From CBFGTA01 sp965651595 (GTDB lineage: Bacteria > Actinomycetota > Actinomycetes > S36-B12 > UBA10799): a stretch of 9,484 nt of DNA. Each line of letters starts with the position of its first letter. Positions within the stretch are counted from its first letter, which is position 1. Where the stretch lies: the NCBI GenBank assembly GCA_965651595.1, contig CBFGTA010000088.1:1-9484 (forward strand). Reading direction: 5' to 3'. A program made the position numbers and the translations under genes. Positions 1-6,223 of this stretch are shown in pieces. Below the pieces are notes generated by a model, which made no database searches, was not told the origin of the DNA, and saw only the letters and a program-made list of their open reading frames with translations.

Positions 1-127
1 GTTCTTGTCCTACGGCGGCTCGGCACTCGTGGCTAACTGGATCATGATTGCCTTGTTGATTCGCGTGTCGGACCGAGCTCGCAGACCCCTCCCGAAGGGG
101 ACAGTCGACGTGGAGGCGACCGCGTGA
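1..127 (+). CDS. rodA: RodA/FtsW-family (SEDS) lipid II polymerase, C-terminal end only
   Basis: Partial gene entering from the left edge; its codons run from base 2 to a TGA at 125-127. The visible 41 residues begin FLSYGGSALVANWIMIALLI and continue into a charged tail (RVSDRARRP...). The SYGGSxLVAN motif followed by a last membrane helix is the signature end of SEDS proteins, integral membrane glycosyltransferases that polymerise lipid II into glycan strands and work in pairs with class B penicillin-binding proteins. The partner, pbpA, follows directly, with its GTG start overlapping this stop in GTGA. In mycobacteria the gene at this place is rodA (elongation) rather than ftsW (division); this fragment cannot tell the two apart, so the symbol rests on gene order. 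The family is clear. Confidence 0.9.
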   Translation, partial: FLSYGGSALVANWIMIALLIRVSDRARRPLPKGTVDVEATA

Positions 128-1575
128 ACCCCGCCATTCGCCGCGCTGGCCTCGTTCTCGGGGTCCTCGTCCTCTGCCTGATGATCAACGTGAACGTACA
201 ACAGGTACTCCTGGCTCAAGACACTCGGAACAAGGCAGGCAACCAGCGGACCGTGTTGCAGGAGTACGACATCGAACGTGGTCCGATTCTCGTCGGCGCC
301 GATCCGGTGGCCCGATCCGTCGAGACGACCGGCGCCTACCGCTATCAGCGGGTCTACCCGCAGGGTCCTATGTATGCCCCTGCCACCGGGTTTTATTCCG
401 CGTTGTACGGCGCGACCGCGATCGAACGGGTGGAGAATCCGGTGTTGTCCGGAACCAGCGACCTGTTCTTCGTCGACCGCATTCAGCAGATCTTGTCGGG
501 CCGCAGCCCCCGCGGGGGCGGAGTGACTCTCACCCTCAATGCCGCCGCCCAACAGGCCGCATTCAATGGCCTGTCCGGCAAGACCGGTTCGGTGACGGCA
601 ATCGACCCCACGACCGGAGAGATTCTCGCCCTTGCGTCCTCGCCGTCATTCGATCCCGAGGCCATCGCGACAGATCGGTTGAGTGAGAGTCAACGCAATT
701 ACGAACGCTTGTCCACCGACCCCAGCCAGCCGATGCTGAACCGCCCCCTGGTGTCCACTCCTCCGCCTGGCTCCACCTTCAAGCTGGTCACTTCAGCGGC
801 AGCTCTCGAATCCGGCGAGTTCACTCCAACCTCGGTGATTCCGGGACCCGCCTCGTACCGCCTGCCCGGCAGCTCCATGTCGATCCGCAACTGGCAAGGC
901 AGCGCCTGCGGCCCAGGCGGGCAAACCACACTCACCAACGCCCTCGCCGTCAGCTGCAATAGCGCGTTTGCGTGGCTCGGCAACCAGCTCGGCCAAGACG
1001 CGATTCGTGCCCAAGCAGAGAAGTTTGGTTTCAACCGCAGCTTCGCGGTCCCGATGGATGCGGCCACCAGCATCTATCCGTCTGGAATGGATGCCGCGCA
1101 AACGGCGATGAGCGCGATCGGCCAATACAACGACACCGCCACGTCGCTACAGATGGCGATGGTGACCGCAGCAATCGGAAACGGCGGGGTCACCATGAAC
1201 CCCTACCTGGTCAAGGAGTTGCGCGGCCCCGACCTGCAAGTGATCCGCACCACGTCGCCATCGAGCTTCACTCGTGCCATGAGCACCCAGAACGCTCGTC
1301 AACTCATGGATATGATGGTGGCCGTAGTCGAGTCTGGCACCGGATCCAACGCCCGCATTCCGGGGGTACGAGTAGGCGGCAAGACGGGTACGGCCGAGCG
1401 GGGCGAGGGGCAAACGGCAACTGCCTGGTTTGTCGCGGTCGCCCCAGCTGACAATCCTCGGGTAGCTGTGGCAGTAACCATCGAGGATGCTGGCGGCCGG
1501 GCCGAGATCAGCGGCAATGGCCTCGCGGCCCCGATTGCGCGGGCCGTGATTGAGGCGGTGCTCGCCAGTGGATAA
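124..1575 (+). CDS. pbpA: Class B penicillin-binding protein (peptidoglycan transpeptidase PbpA)
   Basis: A 483-residue D,D-transpeptidase that cross-links peptidoglycan outside the membrane. Residues 9-29 form a single hydrophobic signal anchor, followed by an N-terminal dimerisation-type region to about 150 and the transpeptidase domain from about 155 to 481. All three active-site motifs are present: SxxK as STFK at 217-220 (S217 the acylated nucleophile, K220), SxN as SCN at 277-279, and KTG at 420-422 followed by TAE. The SAIGQ stretch near 330 is also typical. Length is close to mycobacterial PbpA (about 490). The GTG start at 124 is supported by GGAGG at 112-116 and by overlap with the rodA stop (GTGA), implying translational coupling and a shared message. 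It acts with the upstream SEDS polymerase; in mycobacteria PbpA is a PknB substrate and a CrgA partner, and both genes are in this window. No truncation or missing motif was seen. Confidence 0.95.
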   Translation: MNPAIRRAGLVLGVLVLCLMINVNVQQVLLAQDTRNKAGNQRTVLQEYDIERGPILVGADPVARSVETTGAYRYQRVYPQGPMYAPATGFYSALYGATAIERVENPVLSGTSDLFFVDRIQQILSGRSPRGGGVTLTLNAAAQQAAFNGLSGKTGSVTAIDPTTGEILALASSPSFDPEAIATDRLSESQRNYERLSTDPSQPMLNRPLVSTPPPGSTFKLVTSAAALESGEFTPTSVIPGPASYRLPGSSMSIRNWQGSACGPGGQTTLTNALAVSCNSAFAWLGNQLGQDAIRAQAEKFGFNRSFAVPMDAATSIYPSGMDAAQTAMSAIGQYNDTATSLQMAMVTAAIGNGGVTMNPYLVKELRGPDLQVIRTTSPSSFTRAMSTQNARQLMDMMVAVVESGTGSNARIPGVRVGGKTGTAERGEGQTATAWFVAVAPADNPRVAVAVTIEDAGGRAEISGNGLAAPIARAVIEAVLASG

Positions 1576-1611
1576 CAAGCAGCAACCAACGGCGGGTAAC
1601 CACGGGTTGAA

Positions 1612-1630
1612 CCTGGGCCAGGTACCCTGG
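1612..1630 (+). repeat. Alternating CCTGG/CCAGG inverted repeats in the pbpA-pknB gap
   Basis: Three 5-base arms follow each other: CCTGG 1612-1616, CCAGG 1618-1622 and CCTGG 1626-1630. The middle arm can pair with either neighbour; the downstream pairing leaves a TAC triloop, while the upstream one has almost no loop and would have to open a pair. The element ends 8 bases before the pknB Shine-Dalgarno. It may be a small mRNA hairpin that tunes the pbpA/pknB ratio or slows ribosomes, but this is inference; the stems are short and such patterns arise by chance in GC-rich DNA. Confidence 0.3.
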
Positions 1631-1637
1631 CAGTCGA

Positions 1638-1643
1638 GGGAGG
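1638..1643 (+). promoter_or_regulatory. Ribosome binding site of pknB
   Basis: GGGAGG lies 4 bases before the GTG at 1648 and decides this start. The reading frame upstream of it is not conserved kinase sequence, and the kinase domain begins about 10 residues after this GTG. I see no convincing promoter in the 72-base gap, so pknB is probably read from the rodA-pbpA transcript. Confidence 0.7.
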
Positions 1644-1647
1644 ACCA

Positions 1648-3447
1648 GTGACCGAATCCAGACGACTTGGCGACCGCTACGAGCTCGGTGAAATGCTCGG
1701 CCGCGGCGGCATGGCCGAAGTCTTGGAAGGACAGGACCTCCGCCTCGGCCGCCGAGTGGCCGTCAAGATACTGCGACCGGACCTCGCCCAAGACCCGAGC
1801 TTCCAGGCTCGGTTCCGTCGAGAGGCCCAGTCCGCGGCGTCCCTCAACCACCCGAACATCGTCGCTGTCTACGACACGGGTGAAGACCGGCTCGAACAAA
1901 ACGGCGAAACCACAATCGTCCCGTACATCGTGATGGAGTACGTCGACGGGCAGACGCTGCGGGAGCTCATGGCCAGCGGACGCCGTCTGCTTCCCGAGCG
2001 GGCCCTCGAGATAACCGCCGGTACCTTGGCCGCCCTCGACTACTCGCATCGGCACGGCATCGTGCACCGTGACATCAAGCCGGCCAACGTGATGTTGACT
2101 CGTTCCGGTGACGTAAAGGTGATGGATTTCGGGATCGCTCGGGCCCTCGCGGACGCTACATCCACGATGACTCAAGCGAGTGCGGTAATGGGCACGGCCC
2201 AGTACCTGAGTCCAGAACAAGCCCGCGGTGAAGTAGTGGATGCGCGGTCAGACTTGTACTCGACCGGTTGTGTGCTGTTTGAACTGCTCGCCGGTCAGCC
2301 TCCGTTCACCGGAGATTCCCCGGTCGCGATCGCCTACCAGCATGTGTCAGAGGACCCCCCGGCCCCCTCAACGATTGACTCCTCCGTACCGCCCAGCCTC
2401 GACGCCCTCGTTCTCAAGTCGCTCGCGAAAGACCCCAACGAGCGCTATCAGAGTGCCTCCGACTTCCGCGGCGACGTAGAACGCGCCCTGGCCGGAATGC
2501 CCATCACCGCCAAAGTCCCCACCTCGGCCATTGCTGCCGGTGCCGCCGTGGGCGCGGCCGCTACCTCGCAACTGCCGCCCGTGGCGGGGGCTCCGCTCAT
2601 CGAGCAGGAAGAGACTGACGGCCGCAGCCCCTGGTTCTGGATCGGTATCGCCGCGCTCGTCCTCGTGGTCGGGGGGCTGGCCGTCCTGCTGGGTCGGTCG
2701 CTGTTCGGGGCGGTAGAACAAGTGCCGGTACCGAACGTCGTCAACCAAACCTTGGTCGAGGCTGAACAAACCCTGCGTGACGCCCAACTCGTGCTCGGCA
2801 GCCAGACCCTACAAGCGTCCGATCGGCCGGAGGGCTCGGTCCTCAACCAAGATCCGGCTGGCGGTAGCCAAGCACCGAAGGGTTCAGCGGTCAACGTGGT
2901 CGTGTCGGCTGGGCCCGAGCAGGTATCAGTTCCCAACTTGGTCGGACTCACCAGCGCCGACGAAGCCCGTAGGGTACTCCAGAACGCCAAGCTCAACCTA
3001 GGGACGGTCACACCTGGTGACTCTGACCAACCAGAAGGGGTCGTGACCGGGCAGAACCCTGCTTCCGGCCGCACCGTTGACGCCGGAACTTCGGTCAATA
3101 TCACGGTGTCCAATGGCAGCGTCTCAGTCCCTGACGTACTGGGCCAAACCGAAGCCCAGGCGCGTTCGATGCTGACGAACGCCGGGTTCAACGTCCAGCG
3201 GATCACCCAAGAGTCCGAGGACGCGGCAGGGACCGTCATTGGCCAAAGTCCTTCGGGCGGGGCGAGTGCACCGCGGGGATCCACGGTAACGATCACCGTC
3301 GCGATCGCGCCGTCGCCGACACCAACCCCGACACCTACTGAATCTGAGAACCCGCCCCAGCAGCAGGAGCCACCGGTTCCCAACGAAAACGGAGCACCCG
3401 ACGCCACTGCGAACAACGGTCAGGCCCTAGCTACCCGCTTGACCTGA
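1648..3447 (+). CDS. pknB: Transmembrane Ser/Thr protein kinase with three PASTA domains (PknB type)
   Basis: A 599-residue receptor kinase that phosphorylates cell-wall and division proteins. The cytoplasmic kinase domain spans about 11-275: glycine loop GRGGMAEV 18-25, VAVK lysine K40, helix-C glutamate E59, HRD with catalytic D142, N147, DFG at 160-162, and APE-equivalent SPE at 188-190. A linker leads to one membrane helix at about 329-348. Outside are three PASTA domains at about 358-421, 425-489 and 491-552, which in this family bind muropeptides or lipid II, then a Pro/Thr-rich tail rich in PT, Q and N. M. tuberculosis PknB has four PASTA domains. By hand alignment the activation loop reads MTQAS where M. 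tuberculosis has VTQT: T175 matches T171, but the second phosphothreonine is Ala177, next to Ser178. No pknA lies between pbpA and pknB, where mycobacteria carry it. The gene meets a convergent operon 8 bases after its stop. Confidence 0.96.
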   Translation: MTESRRLGDRYELGEMLGRGGMAEVLEGQDLRLGRRVAVKILRPDLAQDPSFQARFRREAQSAASLNHPNIVAVYDTGEDRLEQNGETTIVPYIVMEYVDGQTLRELMASGRRLLPERALEITAGTLAALDYSHRHGIVHRDIKPANVMLTRSGDVKVMDFGIARALADATSTMTQASAVMGTAQYLSPEQARGEVVDARSDLYSTGCVLFELLAGQPPFTGDSPVAIAYQHVSEDPPAPSTIDSSVPPSLDALVLKSLAKDPNERYQSASDFRGDVERALAGMPITAKVPTSAIAAGAAVGAAATSQLPPVAGAPLIEQEETDGRSPWFWIGIAALVLVVGGLAVLLGRSLFGAVEQVPVPNVVNQTLVEAEQTLRDAQLVLGSQTLQASDRPEGSVLNQDPAGGSQAPKGSAVNVVVSAGPEQVSVPNLVGLTSADEARRVLQNAKLNLGTVTPGDSDQPEGVVTGQNPASGRTVDAGTSVNITVSNGSVSVPDVLGQTEAQARSMLTNAGFNVQRITQESEDAAGTVIGQSPSGGASAPRGSTVTITVAIAPSPTPTPTPTESENPPQQQEPPVPNENGAPDATANNGQALATRLT

Positions 3448-3467
3448 GGCGAGCACTACTCGGCCTC
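3446..3467. terminator. Stem-loop at the convergent ends of pknB and the phosphatase gene
   Basis: GAGGCGAG at 3446-3453 pairs with CTCgGCCTC at 3459-3467: eight base pairs with one bulged G at 3462 and a five-base loop, CACTA. The left arm includes the last two bases of the pknB stop, and the loop contains the stop codon of the opposing gene (CTA 3456-3458). The gap between the stops is only 8 bases, so any terminator must overlap coding ends. Neither side has a T-tract, so it is not a classic intrinsic terminator. It may still end or protect both transcripts, as U-less hairpins are reported in actinobacteria. Confidence 0.4.
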
Positions 3468-4136
3468 GTCGAGACCTCCTGCAGCACGCATGACGGCTGT
3501 CGCGATAGTTTCGATCAGGTCGGGGACGACCTGCGCCACACCGCGATGAAGCTGCCACCCTTCGACGTGAGGATCGGGCAGGCCCGTAGAGTCCCACTGC
3601 GACCACGATCTCTCCGCCGTTGGAAGCATGCCGCGAGCCTCGTTCAGTTCGGAAACCAGCCAGTCGAGACGCTCAACTCTCGTGGCCGGCAACGGTGCTA
3701 CTAGCGTGCCTGGTTGTTGCCGGTCGACCTCGACGGCCTCCCCCGCAGCCTTGGCGCGGGCAATCTCCCAAGCTCGGGATTCGTCGAGCCACATCGCTGC
3801 CGTCGCTGCCGTCGTGACGGGCAAGATCCGGTTGTACGAGTAGGGAAATCGCTGGGCGACAACTCGAGCATGGTCGGTGTGCGCGGTCAGAATGAGCCCC
3901 GCCTGACGAACCAGGGAATCGCTCAGAAGCTGTGAACGGTGATCGGGAACTTGGGAACCGAGCTCCTGACCGATCACCGGGCATGCCGGGGCGCCCACGA
4001 CGGCCTGAGTGCCAGCGCTCTGAACACCGATGTGGGTGTCGGCTGACACTCGTTGGGCCAAGGCGGCCGCCAAGGCCGGCGAGCGACAAATGTTCATGGT
4101 GCACACCGTCAAGATCGTCCACGTCGGCTCCGTCAC
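3456..4136 (-). CDS. Low-molecular-weight protein tyrosine (or arginine) phosphatase family protein
   Basis: A 226-residue cytoplasmic protein of the LMW-PTP fold. The phosphate-binding loop CX5RS is intact near the N-terminus: VCTMNICRSPA with C12 the nucleophile, R18 and S19. The general-acid loop appears as DPH at 188-190, where the family usually has DPY or DPH. Classical members are about 150-160 residues; the excess lies mainly between about 105 and 185, as in a longer actinobacterial subfamily. No membrane segment is seen. The start is GTG at 4136, overlapping the stop of the preceding small membrane gene (GTGA), with an AGG at 4144-4146 as a weak ribosome site. It is last in the operon pabA-sortase-small membrane protein-phosphatase and converges on pknB. 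Members remove phosphate from Tyr or Arg and often regulate polysaccharide synthesis; the substrate here is unknown. Nothing shows that it opposes PknB, a Ser/Thr kinase. Confidence 0.88.
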   Translation of the reverse strand: MTEPTWTILTVCTMNICRSPALAAALAQRVSADTHIGVQSAGTQAVVGAPACPVIGQELGSQVPDHRSQLLSDSLVRQAGLILTAHTDHARVVAQRFPYSYNRILPVTTAATAAMWLDESRAWEIARAKAAGEAVEVDRQQPGTLVAPLPATRVERLDWLVSELNEARGMLPTAERSWSQWDSTGLPDPHVEGWQLHRGVAQVVPDLIETIATAVMRAAGGLDEAE

Positions 4137-4330
4137 GACAACACCTGGAACCCGCTGACGGAGTGAGTGGACGTCTGCACGGTGCCCTCATCAATTTGCA
4201 GGCGCTCGTCGACCCACGGGAACACCAACAGAAACAACACTGCGACTATCGCCAACAGCAGCACGGCGACAATCAATGCGCGCAACCAGGCAGGTCCTGG
4301 AAGAATGCGCCAAATCGCTGGGAAGATCAT
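4133..4330 (-). CDS. Small single-pass membrane protein beside the class E sortase
   Basis: A 65-residue protein with one strong membrane helix at about residues 17-37 (ALIVAVLLLAIVAVLFLLVF), a short N-terminus with basic R8 and R18, and an acidic C-terminal tail of about 25 residues starting DERLQIDEG. It starts at ATG 4330 behind a strong GGAGG (complement of 4335-4339, 4-base spacing), overlapping the sortase stop as ATGA, and its own stop overlaps the phosphatase start as GTGA. The conserved-looking IWRILPGPAWLR just before the helix resembles small proteins I recall next to actinobacterial class E sortases, with no assigned function. By charge rule the N-terminus should be inside and the tail outside. 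The overlaps and ribosome site make it a real gene. A role as sortase or envelope-complex partner is only inferred from position. Confidence 0.85.
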   Translation of the reverse strand: MIFPAIWRILPGPAWLRALIVAVLLLAIVAVLFLLVFPWVDERLQIDEGTVQTSTHSVSGFQVLS

Positions 4331-5010
4331 GTGGCCTCCAAACCGGGAGGAGTCTGGTCAGGCGGGTACTCGGCAGTCAGTTCCCCCCACCACACCCAGC
4401 GTTGACTCGATCCCCACCGCGGATGACACGTGGTTATCGTGACCAACTGCTGTCCCAATCGTTTCTTGCCCTTAAACGGGCGCTCGTCAACCACCCACCC
4501 GTCGAGCGGCCACACCAGCTGATCGCGAACCAACGTGTACACAGACCACCCCACCTGGCTGCGCACGAACACTTCGTCACCTACGGATAGACGGTCAATG
4601 TTCGCCAGCGGCTCGCCGTTGGTGGCGCGATGGCCAGCCACAGCAAAGTTGCCCACCTGCCCGGGCAAGGCGGTCTCAAGATAGTGGCCGAGGCCACGAC
4701 GCAAGTCGTCCTCACGCACCCCTTGGATCACCGGCATCCCCTTCTTGCCAGCCTGCAGCGCGGGAATGTACATCACAGCGAACGCCTCGCCCAGTTCCGG
4801 CACGGTGTCACCCCACGATGTGGCGAAAGGCGGTAGTTCTTCGAGCAGCTGCTCGCGACTCGCATCAGCTCGCCAGTTCGCCATCACGTTGGTCCACCAC
4901 ATTTGGTAAGCAACGAACAGCAATAGCAAGGTTCCAACGATCACGAGCAGTTCTCCCGGCAGCAGCCACCACCGTGACCGCCGTTTGGGGACCTGAGCGC
5001 TAGTTGTCAT
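4327..5010 (-). CDS. Class E sortase (cysteine transpeptidase)
   Basis: A 227-residue membrane-anchored transpeptidase that cuts surface proteins at an LPxTG-like (class E often LAxTG) signal and links them to peptidoglycan or pilin. A basic N-terminus (KRRSR) precedes one signal-anchor helix at about 16-37. The catalytic residues are visible in order: H127 in AVAGHRATNG, C195 in VTITTCHPRWG, and R204 in SSQRW. The TxTC motif and overall length fit actinobacterial class E enzymes. The ATG at 5010 overlaps the pabA stop (ATGA) with no good Shine-Dalgarno, suggesting translation by reinitiation after pabA. Its stop overlaps the next gene likewise. No LPxTG/LAxTG protein is encoded in the window, so substrates lie elsewhere, which fits a housekeeping sortase. 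Confidence 0.93.
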   Translation of the reverse strand: MTTSAQVPKRRSRWWLLPGELLVIVGTLLLLFVAYQMWWTNVMANWRADASREQLLEELPPFATSWGDTVPELGEAFAVMYIPALQAGKKGMPVIQGVREDDLRRGLGHYLETALPGQVGNFAVAGHRATNGEPLANIDRLSVGDEVFVRSQVGWSVYTLVRDQLVWPLDGWVVDERPFKGKKRLGQQLVTITTCHPRWGSSQRWVWWGELTAEYPPDQTPPGLEAT

Positions 5011-5633
5011 GCGGGAGCAACCACCGGGGCAAGTCCGTTGCTGCGTTCGACAGCGTGATCATCTCCGCACTGTTGTAGCCAGTTGGCGAGCAAGCGATGG
5101 CCATGCTCGGTGAGCACCGATTCGGGATGAAACTGCACCCCCTCAAGACCCTTCCCGGGGTGACGCAGGCTCATCACCACTCCGGAGGGGGTTCGCCCGG
5201 TGACTTCGATCTCGGCAGGTAGGGACTGTTCCTCCACGGCCAAGGAGTGGTAGCGCGTCGCTGTGAATGGGCTCGGAATTCCGTCCAGGACGCCAGTCCC
5301 GTCATGAATCACCGTGGACGTCTTGCCGTGCAGAAGTTCGGGCGCTCGACTCACTACGCCGCCGAATGCAGCTGCTATCGACTGATGGCCCAAACAAACC
5401 CCGAGCACGGGCACCTTCCCCGCTAGGTGACGTACCAGGTCGATGCAGGGGCCGGCTTGTTCCGGGGAGCCAGGACCCGGCGATAGCAAGACTCCATCAG
5501 CGCTGCCCGCCCGGGTCAGACTTACTTCGTCGTTGCGCGCCACTTCGCACTCGGCCCCGAGTTGCCCCAGATATTGGACAAGGTTGTAGACGAAGCTGTC
5601 GTAGTTGTCGACGACGAGGATTCGGGTTGGCAC
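5007..5633 (-). CDS. pabA: Glutamine amidotransferase subunit of aminodeoxychorismate/anthranilate synthase
   Basis: A 208-residue class I glutamine amidotransferase that releases ammonia from glutamine for a chorismate-using partner (PabB for folate, TrpE for tryptophan). The N-terminus ILVVDNYDSFVYNLVQYL is diagnostic. The oxyanion-type SPGPGSP lies at 51-57, nucleophile C80 in GVCLGHQ, YHSL at 128-131, and H169/E171 in VQFHPES complete the triad. The open frame extends upstream to 5786, but GTG at 5633 is chosen because AGGGAG (complement of 5640-5645) lies 6 bases before it and the family's conserved start follows at once. A tail of about 20 residues follows the domain. In mycobacteria the same gene lies between pknB and crgA and is called trpG; no pabB or trpE is present here, so the enzyme may serve both pathways. 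It leads the four-gene overlapped operon. Confidence 0.94.
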   Translation of the reverse strand: MPTRILVVDNYDSFVYNLVQYLGQLGAECEVARNDEVSLTRAGSADGVLLSPGPGSPEQAGPCIDLVRHLAGKVPVLGVCLGHQSIAAAFGGVVSRAPELLHGKTSTVIHDGTGVLDGIPSPFTATRYHSLAVEEQSLPAEIEVTGRTPSGVVMSLRHPGKGLEGVQFHPESVLTEHGHRLLANWLQQCGDDHAVERSNGLAPVVAPA

Positions 5634-5670
5634 CAGCGGCTCCCTGCACTTGACCGACACTCCGGGCACT

Positions 5671-5719
5671 CTTGTCGATAAATGTATCCCGGTTATCACG
5701 CCATTATCGCAAGGACAAG
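5671..5719. promoter_or_regulatory. Interrupted inverted repeat with candidate promoter in the pabA-crgA divergent region
   Basis: CTTGTCGATAA at 5671-5681 is mirrored by TTATCGCAAGGACAAG at 5704-5719, whose complement reads CTTGTCCTTGCGATAA: the same arm with five extra bases. A second TTATC sits at 5693-5697. On the minus strand the right arm contains TGC-GATAAT (5711-5703), a plausible extended -10 for the pabA operon, giving a leader of roughly 60 bases. For crgA the only -10-like word I see is TACAGT at 5720-5725, without a good -35. The 190-base gap between the divergent genes needs two promoters, so this is a likely regulator-binding site, but the assignment is by eye. Confidence 0.35.
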
Positions 5720-5806
5720 TACAGTAGCGGTAGGCGGAGCGATGATGAGCCCGAGTGACGGGCCGCGACTGCGAACCACTTACCACCTACTGCAGCACTC
5801 GATATA

Positions 5807-5813
5807 GAGGAGA
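5807..5813 (+). promoter_or_regulatory. Ribosome binding site of crgA
   Basis: GAGGAGA lies 10 bases before ATG 5824 and selects that start over an in-frame GTG/ATG-type start at 5755, which would add 23 residues unlike CrgA. Confidence 0.6.
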
Positions 5814-5823
5814 AATCAGCCCC

Positions 5824-6063
5824 ATGGCGAAGAAGGACGACGACACATCGGGCCGCACGACGGAGAAGAAGCCGGTCAAGATCGGTTCCCCTCGCTGGGT
5901 CGCTCCCCTGATGCTGGCCTTGTTCGGCATAGGCCTGTTGTGGATCATCGTCTATTACCTCGTTCCCGATGCTCCCTTCATGCAGGTGCTGGGCTGGTGG
6001 AACGTGGTCGCGGGCTTTGTCATCATCGGCATTGGGTTCGTCGTGTCGACCAAGTGGAAATGA
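5824..6063 (+). CDS. crgA: Cell division protein CrgA
   Basis: A 79-residue membrane protein conserved in actinobacteria. A charged cytoplasmic N-terminus (residues 1-22, rich in K, D and E, with KKPVKIGSPRWV leading into the membrane) is followed by two helices at about 25-47 and 58-75, joined by a short outside loop (PDAPFMQVLGWW), and the protein ends in STKWK inside. In Mycobacterium CrgA binds FtsZ, FtsQ, FtsI and PbpA and helps assemble the septal wall machinery; in Streptomyces it coordinates sporulation septation. M. tuberculosis CrgA is 93 residues, so this is slightly short at the N-terminus. The gene is alone on the plus strand, divergent from pabA and convergent with the thiolase. 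Position between pabA and ppiA matches mycobacteria and supports the call. Confidence 0.93.
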   Translation: MAKKDDDTSGRTTEKKPVKIGSPRWVAPLMLALFGIGLLWIIVYYLVPDAPFMQVLGWWNVVAGFVIIGIGFVVSTKWK

Positions 6064-6138
6064 GTCGAATTTCCTTGTTTCGCGGGACTTTTGGCCCGAA
6101 CCCAGAGAACATCACTAGTGGAACTACACACTTGTAAG

Positions 6139-6170
6139 TTGTCCCCACAGGTGGATAAACCTGTGGATAA
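6139..6170. promoter_or_regulatory. DnaA-box-like palindrome downstream of crgA
   Basis: TGTGGATAA at 6162-6170 is an exact complement of the DnaA box TTATCCACA. GGTGGATAA at 6150-6158 differs from it at one position, and TTGTCCCCACA at 6139-6149 is the actinobacterial box TTGTCCACA with two extra Cs. The arms CCACAGGT (6145-6152) and ACCTGTGG (6159-6166) form a perfect 8-base inverted repeat around GGATAA. A run of six Ts follows at 6172-6177, and a weaker TGTGGAAAT lies at 6302-6310. This arrangement resembles oriC or DnaA-titration sequence. The gene neighbourhood is commonly within tens of kb of dnaA. Whether it binds DnaA is not shown. Confidence 0.5.
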
Positions 6171-6223
6171 CTTTTTTGCTTCCGAACAAATGATCGACAA
6201 GGAGCTCCGTCAAAAGCGCGAAA

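Noticed and set aside
1567..1575. AGTGGATAA, a near DnaA box at the pbpA stop
   Set aside because: It is a single one-mismatch site made of coding and stop bases, with no partner nearby.
1147..2220. A 357-codon minus-strand open frame opposite pbpA and pknB
   Set aside because: It spans two real genes and their gap on the other strand and has no recognisable motif.
2448..3416. A 322-codon minus-strand open frame opposite the PASTA region
   Set aside because: Its low-complexity G/S/T/P product mirrors the repetitive PASTA coding sequence.
5634..5786. Upstream extension of the pabA reading frame by 51 codons
   Set aside because: The added residues are unlike the family, cover the divergent control region, and a good ribosome site supports GTG 5633.
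6079..6100. CGGG/CCCG hairpin with a T-rich loop just after crgA
   Set aside because: Only four clean pairs with an eight-base loop and no T-tract after it; too weak to call a terminator.
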